Source: Mycolicibacterium parafortuitum
GTDB lineage: Bacteria; Actinomycetota; Actinomycetes; Mycobacteriales; Mycobacteriaceae
Assembly (NCBI RefSeq): GCF_002086815.1
Contig: NZ_MVID01000007.1
Location: 62,001 to 126,000, forward strand
DNA length: 64,000 nucleotides
Direction: 5' to 3'
How positions within the stretch are numbered: the first letter of the stretch is position 1; each line of letters begins with the position of its first letter. Positions 1 to 8,338 of this stretch are shown here, one piece after another. Position numbers and translations under genes: made by a program. The notes under the pieces are model-generated. The model was not told the DNA's origin and ran no database searches. It saw only the letters and a list, made by a program, of their open reading frames with translations.

Positions 1-858
1 CGGATGCGCGACGCCCTGGTGCGCGCCGATGGGCGTGGACCAGACGGTGCGCTGCTTGGCGTACTCGGCGGCCTTGTCGATCGCGTAGCGGCCGATGCCG
101 CTGCACAGCGCCCCGACCAGGATCCTCTCCGGGTTCAGCCCGTCGAAAACCTGCCGTAATCCGTTGCCCGGCGCCCCGATCAGTGCGTCCTCCCCGACCT
201 GCACATCGTCGAGGAACACGGTGAACTGCTTGTCGGGTGACACGATCGAGGTGTCGATCTGCTGGAACGTCAGGCCCGGAGCATCGGTGGGCACGACGAA
301 CAGCGACAGCCTGGGCTTCTCCGGTGTCGAGTGTTCGGCGTCTCTGGTGACCAGCAGGATGGCCTCACACTGATCGACCGCCGAGATGTAGTACTTGGAC
401 CCGGAGATCGACCAGCCGGCGCCGGTGCGGGAGGCGGTGGTCTTGACGTTGTGGCTGTTGGATCCCGCGTCGGGTTCGGTGAGCCCGAACGCCATCTTGC
501 GGGTGCCGTCGGCGATGCCGGGCAGCCAGTCCTGCTTCATCTCGTGTGACCCGTGGTGGGCCAGGATACTTCCGCAGATGGCGGGTGAGATCACCCAGAT
601 CAACAACGGCATGCCATGTGCGGCAAGCTCTTCCACGACGACGACGGCCTCCGACATCCCGCCGCCGCCACCGCCGTACTCCTCGGGCAGGTGCACACCG
701 AGCAGACCCGAAGTGCCGAGGTCCTTCCAGAGTTCCTCGATGTCGGTCCCCGACCGGCCGTGCTCCAGGAAGTACTCGACGCCATAGCGTTTGGCGATAC
801 CGGCGACGCTGTCGCGGATCGCGCGGTGATCGGCGCTGTCGGTGTGCAGTCCGGGCAT
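1..858 (-). CDS. Acyl-CoA dehydrogenase, N-terminal part (cut by window edge)
   Basis: Flavin-dependent acyl-CoA dehydrogenase, which would oxidise an acyl-CoA to the 2-enoyl-CoA. The 286 visible codons cover the N-terminal helical domain and the middle beta domain. Visible are the family run GLTEPDAGSN followed by a Trp-Ser-Ile-x-Gly-x-Lys-x-(Y)-Ile-Ser segment, typical of the FAD and substrate-binding middle domain. The C-terminal domain with the catalytic Glu lies outside the window. The ATG at 858 has a GGAAGG ribosome site 8 nt upstream, and the gene starts 5 nt after the SnoaL-crotonase stop. It is therefore the third gene of a MaoC, crotonase and dehydrogenase unit that together would do the oxidation and hydration steps of beta-oxidation. 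Substrate unknown. Confidence 0.9.
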   Translation of the reverse strand, partial: MPGLHTDSADHRAIRDSVAGIAKRYGVEYFLEHGRSGTDIEELWKDLGTSGLLGVHLPEEYGGGGGGMSEAVVVVEELAAHGMPLLIWVISPAICGSILAHHGSHEMKQDWLPGIADGTRKMAFGLTEPDAGSNSHNVKTTASRTGAGWSISGSKYYISAVDQCEAILLVTRDAEHSTPEKPRLSLFVVPTDAPGLTFQQIDTSIVSPDKQFTVFLDDVQVGEDALIGAPGNGLRQVFDGLNPERILVGALCSGIGRYAIDKAAEYAKQRTVWSTPIGAHQGVAHP

Positions 859-863
859 GCTTG

Positions 864-2075
864 CTACCTTCCGGTGAATTCGGGTTTGCGCTTCTGCGGG
901 AACGCGGTGATCGCTTCCGTGGCGTCGGCACTGTTGGCGGTGTCCTTGATGACGCGGGTTTCGGCAGCCAACTGGGACTGCAGGTCGTTGGACCAGCTCT
1001 CGCGCAGCAGCTGACGCATCGCGCCGAAGGCCTTCGTCGGCCCGTGCGCCAGCTCACCGGCCAGCGCCAGCGCCCGCTCCCGCAGTTCGTCGGCGGGCAC
1101 GATCTCGTTGATCAGCCCCCATTCCAGGGCCTCGGCGTCGGTGATCGGGGTGTTGCGCAGATAGGCCTGCGCAGCGCGGCGCGGGCCGATGAGCCGGGGC
1201 AGATGCCAGGTTCCGCCGCCGTCACCGGACACCCCCAGTCCGGCGAACGCGGTCAGAAAGCGGGTGCCTTCGGCCGCCAGGACGAGGTCCGCGGCGTAGA
1301 CGTACCCGAGTCCGCCGCCGGCCACGGCGCCATGGGCGGCCGTCACGATCGGCACGTCGAGCCGGCTGAGGATGTCGAAGCCCTGATGGAACGGCACGGT
1401 CATCGACTGGATGAGATCGCCGAAGACGGTAGATTGCCCGTGCTGGAAGTAGCCGATGTCGCCGCCGACGGTCAGCGCCGGTCCGTTGCCGCAGATCAGC
1501 ACCGCGCGGACAGTGCCGTCGGCGGCGAGACGACGCGCCACCTCGAGCGTCTCCTGTGCCACCGTCATGTCGATCGCATTGCGGGCGTCGGGCCGATTCA
1601 GGCAGACCGTCGCGACCCCGCCGGAGACGGAGTAGTCGAACGTCTGAAGGCGGCCCGGCCCGTCCAGAGCGGCATGCCAAGCGGCGGTGTCGGTCAGCTG
1701 CCGCAGCGCGCTGATGCGACCGTCTGGGGCGAAGGCGAGGATGTGGATGAATGCGGCGTCCAACGGGTTACCGGTGCGGCGGGCAGAGCCGAGGTAGCTC
1801 CCGCTGACCAGCAGGCGGCCGTCGCCGAGGGACTCGAACTGCCGCGCGTCCGCACGTGCCCGGAAGTGTTCGCCGATGCGCCACCACAGGTTGCGCTGCA
1901 TGGCCTCGGGACCGCGGTGTTCACCGCCCATGCCGAACGGCATCCCCTCGGCGGCGTGCCCGACGAAATCGGGGTGCAGCAGAGCGTTCAGGGCTACCCG
2001 GTCGCCGGTGGCCAGCGCTGCGTAAAGGCTCTGGGCCGCAGCGATCTTGGCGTCGCTGTGGACCTCAGCCGACAT
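864..2075 (-). CDS. SnoaL-like domain fused to enoyl-CoA hydratase/isomerase (crotonase)
   Basis: 403 residues, about 140 longer than an ordinary crotonase. Residues 1 to about 136 read as an NTF2/SnoaL-type cone domain (YAALATGDRVALNALLHPDF, then a W-rich strand region). A complete crotonase starts near residue 143 (ATVCLNRPDARNAID; oxyanion-hole segments around GPALTVGGDIGYF and GAVAGGGLGY). The segment GVSGDGGGTW carries an Asp where PaaG-type isomerases have their catalytic Asp, rather than the two Glu of classical hydratases. It may therefore be an isomerase or hydrolase. Its start overlaps the end of the MaoC gene by 11 bp, which suggests translational coupling. The role of the SnoaL domain (extra active site or substrate lid) cannot be told from sequence. 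Confidence 0.85.
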   Translation of the reverse strand: MSAEVHSDAKIAAAQSLYAALATGDRVALNALLHPDFVGHAAEGMPFGMGGEHRGPEAMQRNLWWRIGEHFRARADARQFESLGDGRLLVSGSYLGSARRTGNPLDAAFIHILAFAPDGRISALRQLTDTAAWHAALDGPGRLQTFDYSVSGGVATVCLNRPDARNAIDMTVAQETLEVARRLAADGTVRAVLICGNGPALTVGGDIGYFQHGQSTVFGDLIQSMTVPFHQGFDILSRLDVPIVTAAHGAVAGGGLGYVYAADLVLAAEGTRFLTAFAGLGVSGDGGGTWHLPRLIGPRRAAQAYLRNTPITDAEALEWGLINEIVPADELRERALALAGELAHGPTKAFGAMRQLLRESWSNDLQSQLAAETRVIKDTANSADATEAITAFPQKRKPEFTGR

Positions 2076-2517
2076 AGCGGATGATGGACTCGATCACCGC
2101 GGCGGGCTTGTCGGCGCCGTCGATCTCGATCGTGGTGACCAGCGTGGCCTGCACCCCGCCTTCCACACCGGTGACCTCCGCGACGGTGGCGCGGGCACGG
2201 ACCTTCGCACCGACCGGCACCGGGGAGATGAAGCGAACCTTGTTCAGGCCGTAGTTGATCGCCATCGTCACGCCGTCCACGCGGTACATCTGGTGCATGA
2301 AACGCGGGAGCAACGACAGGGTGAGCAGCCCGTGGGCGATGGTGCCGCCGAACGGGCCGGTGGCCGCACGCTCAGGGTCGACGTGGATCCACTGATGATC
2401 GTCGGTGGCGTCGGCGAACAGATCGATCCGCTCCTGGGTGATCTCCAGCCACTCGGTGGGGCCGAGTTCGCGGCCGCCCGCCGCGGCGAGTTCGTCGAGG
2501 TTGGCAAAGATCTGCAT
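2065..2517 (-). CDS. MaoC-family (R)-specific enoyl-CoA hydratase
   Basis: 150-residue single hot-dog protein. The hydratase-2 motif is visible as FADATDDHQWIHVDPERA, with the catalytic Asp/His pair, followed by GTIAHGLLTLSLLP. Such enzymes hydrate trans-2-enoyl-CoA to the (3R)-hydroxyacyl-CoA, and this fits the neighbouring acyl-CoA dehydrogenase and crotonase. Length and motif placement resemble the short mycobacterial HtdZ-type hydratases. First gene of the leftmost minus-strand unit; an AGGAG-like site lies just upstream of the ATG. Confidence 0.88.
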   Translation of the reverse strand: MQIFANLDELAAAGGRELGPTEWLEITQERIDLFADATDDHQWIHVDPERAATGPFGGTIAHGLLTLSLLPRFMHQMYRVDGVTMAINYGLNKVRFISPVPVGAKVRARATVAEVTGVEGGVQATLVTTIEIDGADKPAAVIESIIRYVG

Positions 2518-2564
2518 CGCATCTCCTGAGCGTCAGGCGGCCGCGCCACGCGGCGGGCCGACAG

Positions 2565-2646
2565 AGTTTAATGTCCATTCGAATCTGAAAAGACAGGCCA
2601 GCGCCGCTTCTGGACACGACGGTAACACTTTTTCTATGCGGTGTTA
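2565..2646 (-). promoter_or_regulatory. Promoter/operator region of the MaoC unit with inverted repeat
   Basis: The 168-bp gap between the MaoC gene and the end of the oxidase-like genes is more AT-rich than its surroundings. On the minus strand TAAACT (2565-2570) could be a -10 box about 50 nt before the ATG. Farther upstream, TAACAC (2623-2628) and GTGTTA (2641-2646) form an inverted repeat with a 12-bp spacer, and ATTCGAAT (2577-2584) is a perfect palindrome. An operator for a TetR- or GntR-type regulator is plausible; none is identified. Confidence 0.4.
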
Positions 2647-2685
2647 AATTATTCGCAATACGGCCCGACGTCAGCCGCGCACAGG

Positions 2686-2949
2686 TCAGCGCAGGATCAA
2701 GGCGAGGCAGATGCCCGCGACGACGACGAACCACCCCTGCGCCCACCGCTGCAGCGGTGTCCCGCGCAACTCCATGAAATCCATCGCGACCATCCACGCC
2801 TTGACGAACGCGATCACTGCGGCGCCCGCGGCGGCGACCCGCGCGCTGAGCACGTCGTGCACCAGCCCGGTCGCGAACAACAGAGCCACCACACTCATGG
2901 CCAGCAGCGCCGCGTACACCGCGCCGACCCGGCGGCGCTCGGTGTTCAT
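2686..2949 (-). CDS. Cytochrome c oxidase subunit IV-like small membrane protein
   Basis: 87 residues with three hydrophobic segments and the pattern VKAWMVAMDFMELRGTP, typical of the prokaryotic COX4/NorF-like family of small accessory subunits. It overlaps the subunit III-like gene by 4 bp (ATGA), so the pair is certainly co-translated. No subunit I or II gene is present in the window. It is the last gene of the long CoA-catabolic block, an unusual place for an oxidase accessory subunit. Confidence 0.75.
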   Translation of the reverse strand: MNTERRRVGAVYAALLAMSVVALLFATGLVHDVLSARVAAAGAAVIAFVKAWMVAMDFMELRGTPLQRWAQGWFVVVAGICLALILR

Positions 2950-3530
2950 GCGTGGCTCCCGATGTAGACGAACGAGAAGATCAGGATCCAGAGCAGGTCG
3001 ACCATGTGCCAGTATCCGGCGGCGCTCTCGGCGAACCGCTGACCGACGACCCGGCCCGCCTGCTCACCGCGCCACCACACCGTCAGCAGGATGCTGCCGA
3101 TCGCCACGTGCATCAGGTGCAGGCCGGTGAGCACGTAGTAGTACATGAAGAACGTCGAGGACGTCATCGTGTGGCCCGCGCCGATCTCGATCGCGTACTC
3201 GACCGACTTCACCATGGCGAACGTCGCCGCCGACGTGAGCGCCCCGCCGAGCAGCACTCGTGCGTCCACGCCGGCGCGGAGATTCTGTACCGCACGCACG
3301 ACGAAATACGACGACGTCAGCAGCACCACCGCATTGACGAGTCCCAACCACATCACGAGATGCGACGCTTCGGAACGGAATTCGTCCCGGTTGTCGCCGA
3401 ACTGCCACAGGTAGGCGACGAAGAAGGCCACGAACACCGTCATGTCGGCGAAGATGAACCCCCAGAAGGCGGTGTCGCTGGCCAGCCGGTGAGCGTGCTT
3501 GGCCGGCGCTGCCTCGGCGCGTGTCGTCAT
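2946..3530 (-). CDS. Cytochrome c oxidase subunit III-like protein (NorE type)
   Basis: 194 residues, five transmembrane helices, shorter than the seven-helix CoxC. Recognisable family segments are FWGFIFADMTVFVAFF near the N-terminus, TSSTFFMYYYVLTGLHLMHV (with the conserved His residues) and YWHMVDLLWILIFSFVYI at the end. I start it at the ATG at 3530 because it overlaps the upstream stop (ATGA); an open frame continues further upstream without coding character. NorE-like proteins usually accompany nitric-oxide reductase or heme-copper oxidases, but no such catalytic subunit is nearby, so its partner must be encoded elsewhere or be something new. Confidence 0.8.
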   Translation of the reverse strand: MTTRAEAAPAKHAHRLASDTAFWGFIFADMTVFVAFFVAYLWQFGDNRDEFRSEASHLVMWLGLVNAVVLLTSSYFVVRAVQNLRAGVDARVLLGGALTSAATFAMVKSVEYAIEIGAGHTMTSSTFFMYYYVLTGLHLMHVAIGSILLTVWWRGEQAGRVVGQRFAESAAGYWHMVDLLWILIFSFVYIGSHA

Positions 3531-4207
3531 ACCGTGGTCCCGATCCTCGCCCGGTGCCTGACCAGCAGACCCATGACGAGCAGGAATACCGAATAGGTGG
3601 TCAGGGCCAGCCAGAAGATCAGCACACCGTTCCAGGTGAACGGACCATGATGGAAGACCATCGCGAGCACGTCGAAACTGAACGTGAAGGCGATCCAGCA
3701 GTTGAGGTATCCGACCCACGGGGGAATCGGCGAGGCCGGATCGCGGATCGCCGATGCGGCGATAGCCAGGTTCTGAATGATGAACGGCGCGACGGGCGTG
3801 ATGAACAGCAGCCAGGCGAGATCATTGAGCAGGACTGTGAGCTCGGGGTCACGATCGGCACGGAACGCTGCCACAGCCATGATCAGCATCGGTATCAACA
3901 GCATCGCGGCGGTGACCGATCCGGAGACCACCTGGACAAGTGCGAGCAACCGCGATTCCGGCGAGCCGGTGATCATCAAGTGCGACAACGACGCAATGAG
4001 CGGGACCACCAGCGAGATCCCGATGGTGGCGACGGCGAATCCGGCGGACACCTGGATCCCGCCGCCGTAGAAGGCCGCGACCTCGTCGGCCGAGTGGGAA
4101 GGACCCAGCGGGAACGGCAGTACCCCGGCGATCAGCCACCCGATGAACGTGACCACCAGCGTCAGAGGACCGCACCACCCGCACACCAGCAGCACGGGTT
4201 TCAGCAT
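3527..4207 (-). CDS. Multi-pass membrane protein of unknown function
   Basis: 226 residues with about six to seven transmembrane helices (for example residues 5-30, 50-75, 85-115, 128-150, 165-185 and 195-218). The short loop GPSHSADEVAAFYGG after the first helix is a recognisable soluble segment. I do not recognise the family with certainty. It overlaps the acyl-CoA synthetase gene by 7 bp upstream and the oxidase subunit III-like gene by 4 bp downstream. It therefore forms a three-gene membrane module with the two oxidase-like subunits, co-expressed with CoA-catabolic enzymes. Confidence 0.7.
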   Translation of the reverse strand: MLKPVLLVCGWCGPLTLVVTFIGWLIAGVLPFPLGPSHSADEVAAFYGGGIQVSAGFAVATIGISLVVPLIASLSHLMITGSPESRLLALVQVVSGSVTAAMLLIPMLIMAVAAFRADRDPELTVLLNDLAWLLFITPVAPFIIQNLAIAASAIRDPASPIPPWVGYLNCWIAFTFSFDVLAMVFHHGPFTWNGVLIFWLALTTYSVFLLVMGLLVRHRARIGTTV

Positions 4208-5853
4208 CCGCGCACTTCTTCGGCCAGCCGGAACTTCTGCACCTTGCCCGTCGGGGTGGCCGGAAGCGCGTCGGCGTCATAGAACACCACCCGCTTGGGA
4301 ACCTTGAATCGCGCGAGGTTGGCCCGGCAGTAGTCGAGCACCTCGTCCTCGGACAGCGAGGCCTCCGGGGCGGCGACCACGACCACACAGCCGATCTCAC
4401 CCCAGCGTTCGTCGGTGATCCCGAACGCGAACGCCTGGCTGATCTTCGGATGACCGTGCAGGAGCTCTTCGATCTCCCTGGGCATCACGAGCTCGCCGCC
4501 GCTCTTGTAGACCTCCTTGCTGCGGCCCGTCACCTGCAGATAGCCATCCGGCCGGACCACGCCCAGGTCACCGGAGAACAACCAGCCGTCCCGCAGTGCC
4601 GCGGCGGTCTCCGCCGGCCGGTTCCAGTAACCGAGCATGGTGGCCGGGCCCCGGGACACCAGCTCGTCGTCCACGGTGTCGTAGACGACCAGGTCGTCGG
4701 TGCCCGGAACCGACGCGGCACCGGCCAGTTTCGGACGGCCCACCGTCTCCGAGGTCAGCTGCAACGGATCCTCGGGCAGGGTCAGGGTCATCGCCCCGCC
4801 GCACTCGGTCATCCCGTATCCGGTGACGATCTCGTCCACACCGAAGTCCCGTCGCACCTGTTCCCACAACCAGATCGGTGCGGGCGCGGATCCGCACAGC
4901 ACCGCCTCCAGCGAGCTCAGATCGTAGGCGGCGCGGGTCTGCGATTCCACCATCGCGACTGCCATGGTCGGCACGCAGAGGATGTCGCTGGCCCGGTGGC
5001 GTTGGATGCCGGCGAAGTAGCCCTCCGCCGAGAATGCCGGCTGCGGGATGACCGCGCCGCCGACGAACATCGCGGCCAGGATGCCTTCGACGTAACCGAA
5101 CATGTGATAGCACGGCAGCGAGAACAGGATTCGCCGCCCGTCCCCGAACCCCCGGGTCAGCGCGGACGCGTAGGCGGTGCGCAGGACGCTGTCGTGGGCG
5201 ACCAGCACCCCTTTGGGCGATCCGGTGGTCCCCGATGTGTACAGCATGTCGCCCGGCGCATCCGGGGCCACGTCGAGTTCGGGGGCCGCCCCCGCCGTAG
5301 CGGCCAGGTCGCCGACGGTGCGCACACCCGGGCGGGCGCGACCGTCGGTGTCGAGCAGCACCACGTGCCGTAGGTCCGGCACCGCCCGGTGCTGCGGGGT
5401 GTTCTCCGAATCCCATTGTGGGGCAATCTGATCCAGCATTCCCTGGTAGTCCAGGGTTCCGAAACCGGTCATGGTGACCAGCACCCGACAGCCGGAGTCG
5501 GCCAGCACGAACCCGAGTTCACTCGCCTGGTACAGGTAGTTGAACGGCACCGCGAGGGCGCCTACCCGGGCGATGGCGAACTTGACGGTCACGAACTCCG
5601 GATAGTTGGCCATCACCATGCCGACCCGGTCGCCCGGTTGAACACCGAGCGCGGCCAGCCCGGTGGCGATCCGGCGCGACCGGTCGGCGACGTCGGCATA
5701 GCTCAGCGTGACGTCGTCGGTGATGACGAACGGCCGCGCCCCATGGCTGCGCGCGCATTCGTCGAGCCATCCGGCCAGGGTCCTGGGCTGCCACACCGGA
5801 AAGCGCTCCCGCAGAGCCCGGCGGCAGGCGTCGATGTCGGCTGTGGTTCTCAC
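4201..5853 (-). CDS. Acyl-CoA synthetase (FadD family)
   Basis: 550-residue ANL-superfamily ligase that would activate a carboxylic acid to its CoA thioester via an acyl-adenylate. The P-loop reads MLYTSGTTGSPKG, the adenylate motif GYGMTECGG, the hinge region SGDLGVVRPDGYLQVTGRSK, and the C-terminal catalytic lysine lies in TPTGKVQK. I chose the GTG at 5853 because it overlaps the upstream stop as GTGA; an in-frame ATG about 100 nt upstream would run deep into the preceding gene. Two synthetases in a row suggest either two substrates or activation at two points of one pathway. Confidence 0.9.
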   Translation of the reverse strand: MRTTADIDACRRALRERFPVWQPRTLAGWLDECARSHGARPFVITDDVTLSYADVADRSRRIATGLAALGVQPGDRVGMVMANYPEFVTVKFAIARVGALAVPFNYLYQASELGFVLADSGCRVLVTMTGFGTLDYQGMLDQIAPQWDSENTPQHRAVPDLRHVVLLDTDGRARPGVRTVGDLAATAGAAPELDVAPDAPGDMLYTSGTTGSPKGVLVAHDSVLRTAYASALTRGFGDGRRILFSLPCYHMFGYVEGILAAMFVGGAVIPQPAFSAEGYFAGIQRHRASDILCVPTMAVAMVESQTRAAYDLSSLEAVLCGSAPAPIWLWEQVRRDFGVDEIVTGYGMTECGGAMTLTLPEDPLQLTSETVGRPKLAGAASVPGTDDLVVYDTVDDELVSRGPATMLGYWNRPAETAAALRDGWLFSGDLGVVRPDGYLQVTGRSKEVYKSGGELVMPREIEELLHGHPKISQAFAFGITDERWGEIGCVVVVAAPEASLSEDEVLDYCRANLARFKVPKRVVFYDADALPATPTGKVQKFRLAEEVRGC

Positions 5854-7445
5854 AGTTCTCGCAACTCCCCACGTTGTATCGCATCGCGCAGCGCGAACTT
5901 GCGCACCTTTCCCGTCGGTGTGGCCGGAAAGTCGGTCTCGGTGACGAACCACCGCGACGGCACCTTGTACGGCGAAAGCACTGATTCCGCCTGGGCGGCG
6001 AGGGTCTTCTTCACCTCGACGGGGTCGCCCACGGCACGAATGACCGCGGCGACCGCCTCACCCCAACGGTCGTCGGCGATTCCGACCACCGCGAGATCGA
6101 GGAGGCGGTCGTCCCCGGTGAGGTGGCGCTCGATCTCGGCCGGGGCGATGTTCTCCCCGCCGCGGATGATGATGTCCTTCAGCCGGCCGGTGACCGTCAG
6201 GTACCCGCGGTCGTCCATCGCGCCGAGGTCACCGGTCCGGACGAAGCCGTCGTCGTCGACGGCCGCCGCGGTGGCCGCGGGATCGTGCAGGTACTCGACG
6301 AACTGCTGGTAGCCACGCGCGCAGATCTCCCCGGGCTCACCGACTGCCACCACGGCGCCGGTCGCGGGGTCGACGATCTTGCAATCCACCTGAGGTAGCG
6401 GCCGCCCCACCGTGCCCAGCAGTTCGGCTCGGTCATCGGTGGGACGGGTCATCGACAGCACCGGCGCCAATTCGGTCTGACCGAACAGGTTCAGCACCGT
6501 CGCCCCGAAAACCTCGGCGGCACCGTCGATCAGTGCCGGTGACACCAACGACGCGCCACCCATCACAATCGGAATCCGTGGACCGGGTGACCCCTCGGAG
6601 CGCTGGGCCGTGACCAGCGCGTCCAGGATCGCGGGGACGTAGAACAAGACGTCGGCGCGTTCGGCATGCAATACGGCCAAAGTCTGCGCAGGAGTGAATC
6701 GTTCGACAAGCACCGCGGTGCCACCGAGCCACAGCGGCCCGAGGGTCGCGATCACGCACCCGGCGGTGTGGAACATCGGGAGCGGGTTCACGCCCACCGC
6801 ACCGGCGGGCGCCGCGGCGCTTTCCATCGTCAGCTTCGCGACGTTCACCAGCGCCCGGTGGTTCAGCACGACGCCCTTCGGGCGGCCGGTGGTGCCGGAG
6901 GTGTATTGCAGCATCGCGACGTCGTCGGGCGCGACCTCGGGCAGCGCGCCCGGGTCGGGGTCCACGGCCCGCCACCGGTGGTCGGACAACGAGATCCGCT
7001 GCAGACCCGGGATGCGCGCCGCGACCCGGGCGGCCACCTCCCCCATCGCGTAGTCACGGCTGACGTCGGCGTGCAACAACACCGTCGCTCCCGAGTGGGT
7101 CAGCGCGTAGTCGAGTTCCTCCTCGCGCAGCACCGGGTTGAGAGCGACCAGCACCACCCCCGCCAACGCGGCGCCGTACTGAATGATGGGCCATTCCACG
7201 ACATTCGGGGCCCACAAGGCGATACAGCCGCCCGGGCGGGCCAGCCGCGACAGTGCGGTGGCCACGCCGGCGGCTTCGGTGTACAGCTGCGCATAGGTCA
7301 GCCGCACGTGTTCGCCGCTGCCGTGCCGGGTCCCGACGAGCGCGGGCCGGTCCGGGTGCTGGGCACTGCGCCGGGCCAGCAGCGCACCGACAGAGTCCTC
7401 CACGAGGTCGACGCTGCGGTCCGCAGGCCAGTACGACTGCCGCAA
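5850..7445 (-). CDS. Acyl-CoA synthetase (FadD family)
   Basis: 531-residue ANL-superfamily ligase. It has the P-loop MLQYTSGTTGRPKGV, the adenylate-binding segment LFGQTELAPVLS, the hinge region RTGDLGAMDDRGYLTVTGRLKD, and the terminal lysine motif TPTGKVRKF. Only about a third of its residues match the adjacent synthetase by eye, so the two are not a recent duplication. It sits 4 nt downstream of the SDR gene and overlaps the next synthetase by 4 bp. Probable role: activation of the free acid substrate or of a side-chain acid released in the pathway. Confidence 0.9.
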   Translation of the reverse strand: MRQSYWPADRSVDLVEDSVGALLARRSAQHPDRPALVGTRHGSGEHVRLTYAQLYTEAAGVATALSRLARPGGCIALWAPNVVEWPIIQYGAALAGVVLVALNPVLREEELDYALTHSGATVLLHADVSRDYAMGEVAARVAARIPGLQRISLSDHRWRAVDPDPGALPEVAPDDVAMLQYTSGTTGRPKGVVLNHRALVNVAKLTMESAAAPAGAVGVNPLPMFHTAGCVIATLGPLWLGGTAVLVERFTPAQTLAVLHAERADVLFYVPAILDALVTAQRSEGSPGPRIPIVMGGASLVSPALIDGAAEVFGATVLNLFGQTELAPVLSMTRPTDDRAELLGTVGRPLPQVDCKIVDPATGAVVAVGEPGEICARGYQQFVEYLHDPAATAAAVDDDGFVRTGDLGAMDDRGYLTVTGRLKDIIIRGGENIAPAEIERHLTGDDRLLDLAVVGIADDRWGEAVAAVIRAVGDPVEVKKTLAAQAESVLSPYKVPSRWFVTETDFPATPTGKVRKFALRDAIQRGELREL

Positions 7446-7449
7446 CGGA

Positions 7450-8310
7450 TTACACCGGGTTGCTGCCGAGTTTGGCGTTGCCCATATCGCTGATTTCGCC
7501 CCATCGGCTGGTGATCTCGGCCAGCGTCGGCGGCGCGGCGAACGTGACGCCGTCGTTCTGGAACAACGCGTGGCGCTGCACCAGCCCGCCGCCGACCACG
7601 AACGCCGACCCGCTGTCCTGGTTCTCCTCGCTGACCAGATAGCCGACCGCGGGGGCGACCAGTTCGGGATCCAGCTTGTCGAGAACTTCCTGCGGGGCGA
7701 TGTCGGCGGTCATCCGGGTCGCCGCCAGCGGCGCGATGGCGTTGGCGGTGATGTTGTACTTCGCGCCCTCGATCGCCAGCGTGTTGATCAGGCCGACCAG
7801 ACCCGCTTTGGCGGCGCCGTAGTTGGCCTGCCCGAAGTTCCCGTAGAGCCCACTGGTGGAGGTGGCCACCACCACGCGGCCGAACTGCTGCTCCCGGAAG
7901 TGGGTCCACGCCGCGCGGATCACGTTGAAGCCGCCGTAGAGGTGCACTTTGAGCACCGCGTCCCAGTTCTCGTCGGTCGTCTTGTGGAACGCACCGTCGC
8001 GCAGGATGCCCGCATTGCTGACGACGCCGTGCACGGCACCGAACTCGCTCAGCGCGGTCTGCACAATCTCCGCCGCGCCGTCGGGGGTCGCCACCGAGGA
8101 ATAGTTCGCGACCGCATGGCCGCCGGCGGCACGGATCTCGTCGACCACCTCGTCGGCCATGGTGCTGCCGGATCCGGATCCGTCCCGGGCGCCACCGAGA
8201 TCGTTGACGACGACCAGCGCACCGTTACCGGCGAGGAACCGTGCGTAGGAACGTCCCAGGCCGCCACCGGCTCCGGTCACGACGACGACCTTGTCTGCTA
8301 CACCTGGCAC
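7450..8310 (-). CDS. SDR-family 3-hydroxyacyl-CoA dehydrogenase (MFE/17beta-HSD4 type)
   Basis: 286 residues. The cofactor motif is TGAGGGLGRSYA and the catalytic Ser/Tyr/Lys set lies in STSGLYGNFGQANYGAAKAG. The NDLGGARDGSGSGSTMADEV insertion after beta-2 is the hallmark of the (3R)-hydroxyacyl-CoA dehydrogenase domain of multifunctional enzyme 2 and its bacterial stand-alone relatives such as Hsd4A. It would oxidise a 3-hydroxyacyl-CoA to the 3-ketoacyl-CoA for the thiolases encoded upstream. It lies 28 nt after the thiolase stop, one of the few real gaps in this block. Confidence 0.88.
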   Translation of the reverse strand: MPGVADKVVVVTGAGGGLGRSYARFLAGNGALVVVNDLGGARDGSGSGSTMADEVVDEIRAAGGHAVANYSSVATPDGAAEIVQTALSEFGAVHGVVSNAGILRDGAFHKTTDENWDAVLKVHLYGGFNVIRAAWTHFREQQFGRVVVATSTSGLYGNFGQANYGAAKAGLVGLINTLAIEGAKYNITANAIAPLAATRMTADIAPQEVLDKLDPELVAPAVGYLVSEENQDSGSAFVVGGGLVQRHALFQNDGVTFAAPPTLAEITSRWGEISDMGNAKLGSNPV

Positions 8311-8338
8311 TGCTGAACTCCTTGTGTGTGAATGTGGT

